Shown here: positions 6,757-8,696 of the stretch, piece after piece
Numbering within the stretch: the stretch's first letter is position 1
Layout: each line of letters opens with the position of its first letter
Origin: Halobacteriales archaeon QS_9_68_42
GTDB lineage: Archaea > Halobacteriota > Halobacteria > Halobacteriales > Haloarculaceae
Assembly: GCA_003022905.1 (NCBI GenBank)
Contig: PXSE01000076.1
Span: forward strand, 1 to 8,696
Direction: 5' to 3'
Length of the DNA stretch: 8,696 nucleotides
Made by a program: the position numbers and the translations under genes
The notes under the pieces: generated by a model
What the model was told of the DNA's origin: nothing
The model's input: the letters and a program-made list of their open reading frames with translations, nothing else
The model's database searches: none

Positions 6757-8430
6757 CTACCAGACCGCTACGGTGCCGTCCTTCCGCGGCTCGGTCGCGC
6801 CCGACAGCGCCCCGTCGCGGTTGCGAACCACCTGTGCGCCGCCGAACATCCCCGGCAACAGTACCTCGACGTCATGGCCGCGGCGCCGGAGGCCGTTCTG
6901 GACGGCGGCGGGCATCCGGGCCTCGACGGCCAGCCGGCCGTCCTCGCGGTAGCGCCACCGGGGTCGGTCCAGCGCCGCCTGTAGCGAGAGGCCGTCGTCG
7001 AGCATCCCGACGAGTGCCTGGAGGTGGCCCTGCGGCTGCATGTAGCCGCCCATCACGCCGAACGCCGACCAGTCGTCGGGCGCACGCTCAAGCACCCCCG
7101 GGATGAGCGTGTGGAAGGGTCGCTTCCCTGGCTCCAGGCGGTTCGGGTGGTCGTCGGCCAGCGAGAAGGAGGCCCCGCGGTTCTGCAGTGCGATGCCGGT
7201 GTCGCCGGCGACCAGCCCGCTGCCGAACCCTGCAAAGCGGGAATTGATGTAGGAGACCACGTTGCCCTCGTCGTCGGCGGCGCACAGGAGGACGGTGTCA
7301 GCGTCCTCGGGGACATTCGGGTCCCGAGGGTCAGCGGGATCACGTTCCGCGCTATCGTCGGCGCCGGCGTCCGGCACGCCGAAACTCACGTCCGACGCCT
7401 CGGGGCCGATTCCGGCGGCCCGCTCTCGGGCCCACTCCTTCGACCCGAGCGGCGGCACCTCCTCGAACTCGGGGTCGGTGATGTAGCGGTGACCGTCGTG
7501 GAAGGCGCGCTTCATCGCTTCGGCGAGGTAGTGGACGCGGGCGGCCGACCCAGGTTCGTGGTCGCGGGCGCCGACGGCCTCGGCGACGTTCAGCGCCTCC
7601 AGCGCGATGAGCCCCTGGTTGTTCGGCGGCAGCTCGTACACCGTCGCGTCGCCGTAGGTCGTCGAAACGGGGTCGGGGAACTCGGCCTCGAAGTCGGCCA
7701 GATCGTCAACGGTCAGGAAGCCGCCGGCGGCCTGCACCTCCTCGGCGATGGCCTCGGCGATGTGGCCCTCGTAGACGACGTCGGCGCCCTCCGCCGCGAT
7801 GGCCCGTAGCGACTCGCCGAGGTTCTCCAGGCGGACGATCTCACCCGGCTCGGGCGCGCGCTCGCCGCCAACGAGGAACGCCTCGCGGGCGTGCTCGGCG
7901 TCGAACAGCGCTTCGCCGTGGCGCCACTGGTCGGCGACCACCTCCGTGACGGGGTAGCCGTCGGTGGCGTACCCGATCGCGGGTTCGAGGACATCCGCGA
8001 GGGACCGCCGGCCGAACTCCCGGACGGTGGCCTCCCAGCCGCGGGCGGTGCCCGGGACGGTGACGGCGTGAGGGCCGGTCTCGGGCATCGTCGCCTCGGC
8101 GGGGTCGACCCCTCGATCGTCGGCGACGGCCTCGCGGACGCGTTCCCGGGTGGCGCCCTCCGACGCCGGCCCGCAGGCCCGCATCGCGCCGACCTCGCCG
8201 TCGGCGTCGCGGTACAGCATGAAGACGTCGCCGCCCAGCCCCGTCGAGGTGGGTTCGACGACGTTCAGCGCGGCGGCGGTGGCGACGGCGGCGTCGAAGG
8301 CGTTGCCCCCATCCCGGAGGGTCCGGAGGCCGGCCTGGGCCGCCAGCGGCTGGCTGGTCGCGACGGCGCCGTTCGGCGCGCGGACGGTCGACCGCCGGGA
8401 TCCGAACTCGTCGACGGTGGGGTTCTCCAT
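6757..8430 (-). CDS. ggt: Gamma-glutamyltransferase-family N-terminal-nucleophile hydrolase
   Basis: This is a member of the gamma-glutamyltranspeptidase/cephalosporin acylase family, made as one chain that self-cleaves before a threonine, which becomes the nucleophile. The 557-residue product is complete. Family landmarks are GGNAFDAAVATAAALNVVEP (41-60), GLGGD (64-68), HAVTVPGTARGW (121-132), PPNNQG (268-273) and the cleavage region ADTVLLCAADDEGNVVSYIN, with T379 the predicted nucleophile. These are followed by GFGSG, GIALQNRG, GKRPFHTLIPG, GGYMQPQGH and FGGAQ near the end. No signal peptide is visible, so the product is likely cytoplasmic, unlike secreted bacterial Ggt. The nucleophile sits in a DT context rather than the TTH of classical glutathione-cleaving enzymes. 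Its substrate (glutathione-like gamma-glutamyl compounds such as the gamma-glutamylcysteine of haloarchaea, or another amide) is therefore open. The start is ATG 8430. No partner gene adjoins it. Confidence 0.92.
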   Translation of the reverse strand: MENPTVDEFGSRRSTVRAPNGAVATSQPLAAQAGLRTLRDGGNAFDAAVATAAALNVVEPTSTGLGGDVFMLYRDADGEVGAMRACGPASEGATRERVREAVADDRGVDPAEATMPETGPHAVTVPGTARGWEATVREFGRRSLADVLEPAIGYATDGYPVTEVVADQWRHGEALFDAEHAREAFLVGGERAPEPGEIVRLENLGESLRAIAAEGADVVYEGHIAEAIAEEVQAAGGFLTVDDLADFEAEFPDPVSTTYGDATVYELPPNNQGLIALEALNVAEAVGARDHEPGSAARVHYLAEAMKRAFHDGHRYITDPEFEEVPPLGSKEWARERAAGIGPEASDVSFGVPDAGADDSAERDPADPRDPNVPEDADTVLLCAADDEGNVVSYINSRFAGFGSGLVAGDTGIALQNRGASFSLADDHPNRLEPGKRPFHTLIPGVLERAPDDWSAFGVMGGYMQPQGHLQALVGMLDDGLSLQAALDRPRWRYREDGRLAVEARMPAAVQNGLRRRGHDVEVLLPGMFGGAQVVRNRDGALSGATEPRKDGTVAVW

Positions 8431-8451
8431 ACCGGCGCGTGGGCCGGCGGG

Positions 8452-8460
8452 GACATAGGA
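8452..8460 (-). promoter_or_regulatory. Weak TATA-like element before the gamma-glutamyltransferase gene
   Basis: The minus strand reads TCCTATGTC, 22-30 bases before ATG 8430. It is the only AT-containing stretch at the expected distance in a very GC-rich upstream region. The match is poor, so this rests mainly on position. Confidence 0.25.
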
Positions 8461-8614
8461 GCGGCGACGACGGCGGTCGAGCCCAGTTTCACTTTCACCG
8501 CTATGTTGACGGCGTTCCGACGGTACGGATTCGGACGGCTCGGCCCCGCTCGACGGCCGCAGGCGCTGTCGGAAGCCCCCCGGCGGACGGGCACGGTACG
8601 GTCGCCATCCGGCA

Positions 8615-8626
8615 GTTCCGCGGAAC
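8615..8626. other. Perfect 12-bp palindrome gttccgcggaac in a divergent intergenic region
   Basis: The site is its own reverse complement over all 12 bases. It lies 61-72 bases upstream of the likely start codon at 8687, about 30 bases upstream of that gene's presumed TATA element. The position would suit an activator or repressor dimer, but palindromes this short also arise by chance in GC-rich DNA. The rest of the 256-base gap (8431-8686) holds no RNA gene or repeat array that I can see. Confidence 0.3.
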
Positions 8627-8656
8627 GGGTCAGTTTCACCCCGGCCTCGAAACCGA

Positions 8657-8685
8657 TTGATTACGCTCCCCCGACTGGTGAGGAG
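8657..8685 (+). promoter_or_regulatory. Promoter and ribosome-binding region of the gene starting at 8687
   Basis: A GAAACC stretch (8649-8654), resembling an archaeal BRE, is followed by the AT-rich TTGATTA (8657-8663), 24-30 bases before ATG 8687. GGTGAGGAG (8677-8685) looks like a Shine-Dalgarno site just before the start. The two signals are partly in conflict: the TATA position suggests a leaderless mRNA, the Shine-Dalgarno a led one. Confidence 0.35.
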
Positions 8686-8686
8686 T

Positions 8687-8696
8687 ATGCGCCTCG
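8687..8696 (+). CDS. Probable start of a gene running off the window
   Basis: An ATG followed by CGC CTC (Met-Arg-Leu) comes right after a Shine-Dalgarno-like GAGGAG and a promoter-like region. Only ten bases are visible, so nothing can be said about the product. It is divergent from the gamma-glutamyltransferase gene. Confidence 0.4.

Noticed and set aside
7024..7809. Plus-strand 261-codon frame opposite the gamma-glutamyltransferase gene
   Set aside because: It is antisense to a fully conserved coding region and shows no recognisable motif.

Overview
The window looks like chromosomal DNA from a haloarchaeon (class Halobacteria). GC content is very high, with strong G/C preference at third codon positions. 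The proteins are acidic (Asp/Glu-rich). Exported proteins carry twin-arginine signals with lipoboxes. Several genes have an AT-rich TATA-like element only about 25-30 bases before the start codon, the arrangement of leaderless haloarchaeal mRNAs. I cannot name the genus.

Layout. Bases 1-1464 (+) hold the 3' part of a Rad3/XPD-type superfamily 2 DNA helicase, cut by the window edge and internally broken near 781-786. It converges tail to tail, with one base between the stop codons, on a minus-strand thiamine-type ABC import operon: thiB (5173-4076, lipoprotein binding protein), thiP (4072-2514, permease, internally broken near 3940) and thiQ (2500-1466, ATPase). Upstream is a short minus-strand lipoprotein gene (5274-5612) whose signal peptide continues upstream in frame without a start codon, with a plausible start at 5661 in another frame. 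Then come an intact HtpX-type membrane zinc protease (6656-5784) and an intact gamma-glutamyltransferase-like N-terminal-nucleophile hydrolase (8430-6757), both on the minus strand. A divergent plus-strand gene probably begins at 8687 and leaves the window.

How the genes work together. Only thiBPQ forms a clear functional unit: ThiB captures the ligand outside the membrane, ThiP is the channel and ThiQ powers import. The operon has a TATA element that leaves almost no leader, so a cis-acting TPP riboswitch before thiB is unlikely. The other genes are housekeeping or stress functions with no evident link to each other.

I found no new defence, mobile or RNA system. The most notable signal is three separate reading-frame lesions within about 5 kb. 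Two look like internal deletions joined at short identical sequences (helicase and thiP), and one is a small indel at the N-terminus of a lipoprotein. Either the assembly is faulty here or these are real, recently broken alleles. Reads or an intact relative would decide.
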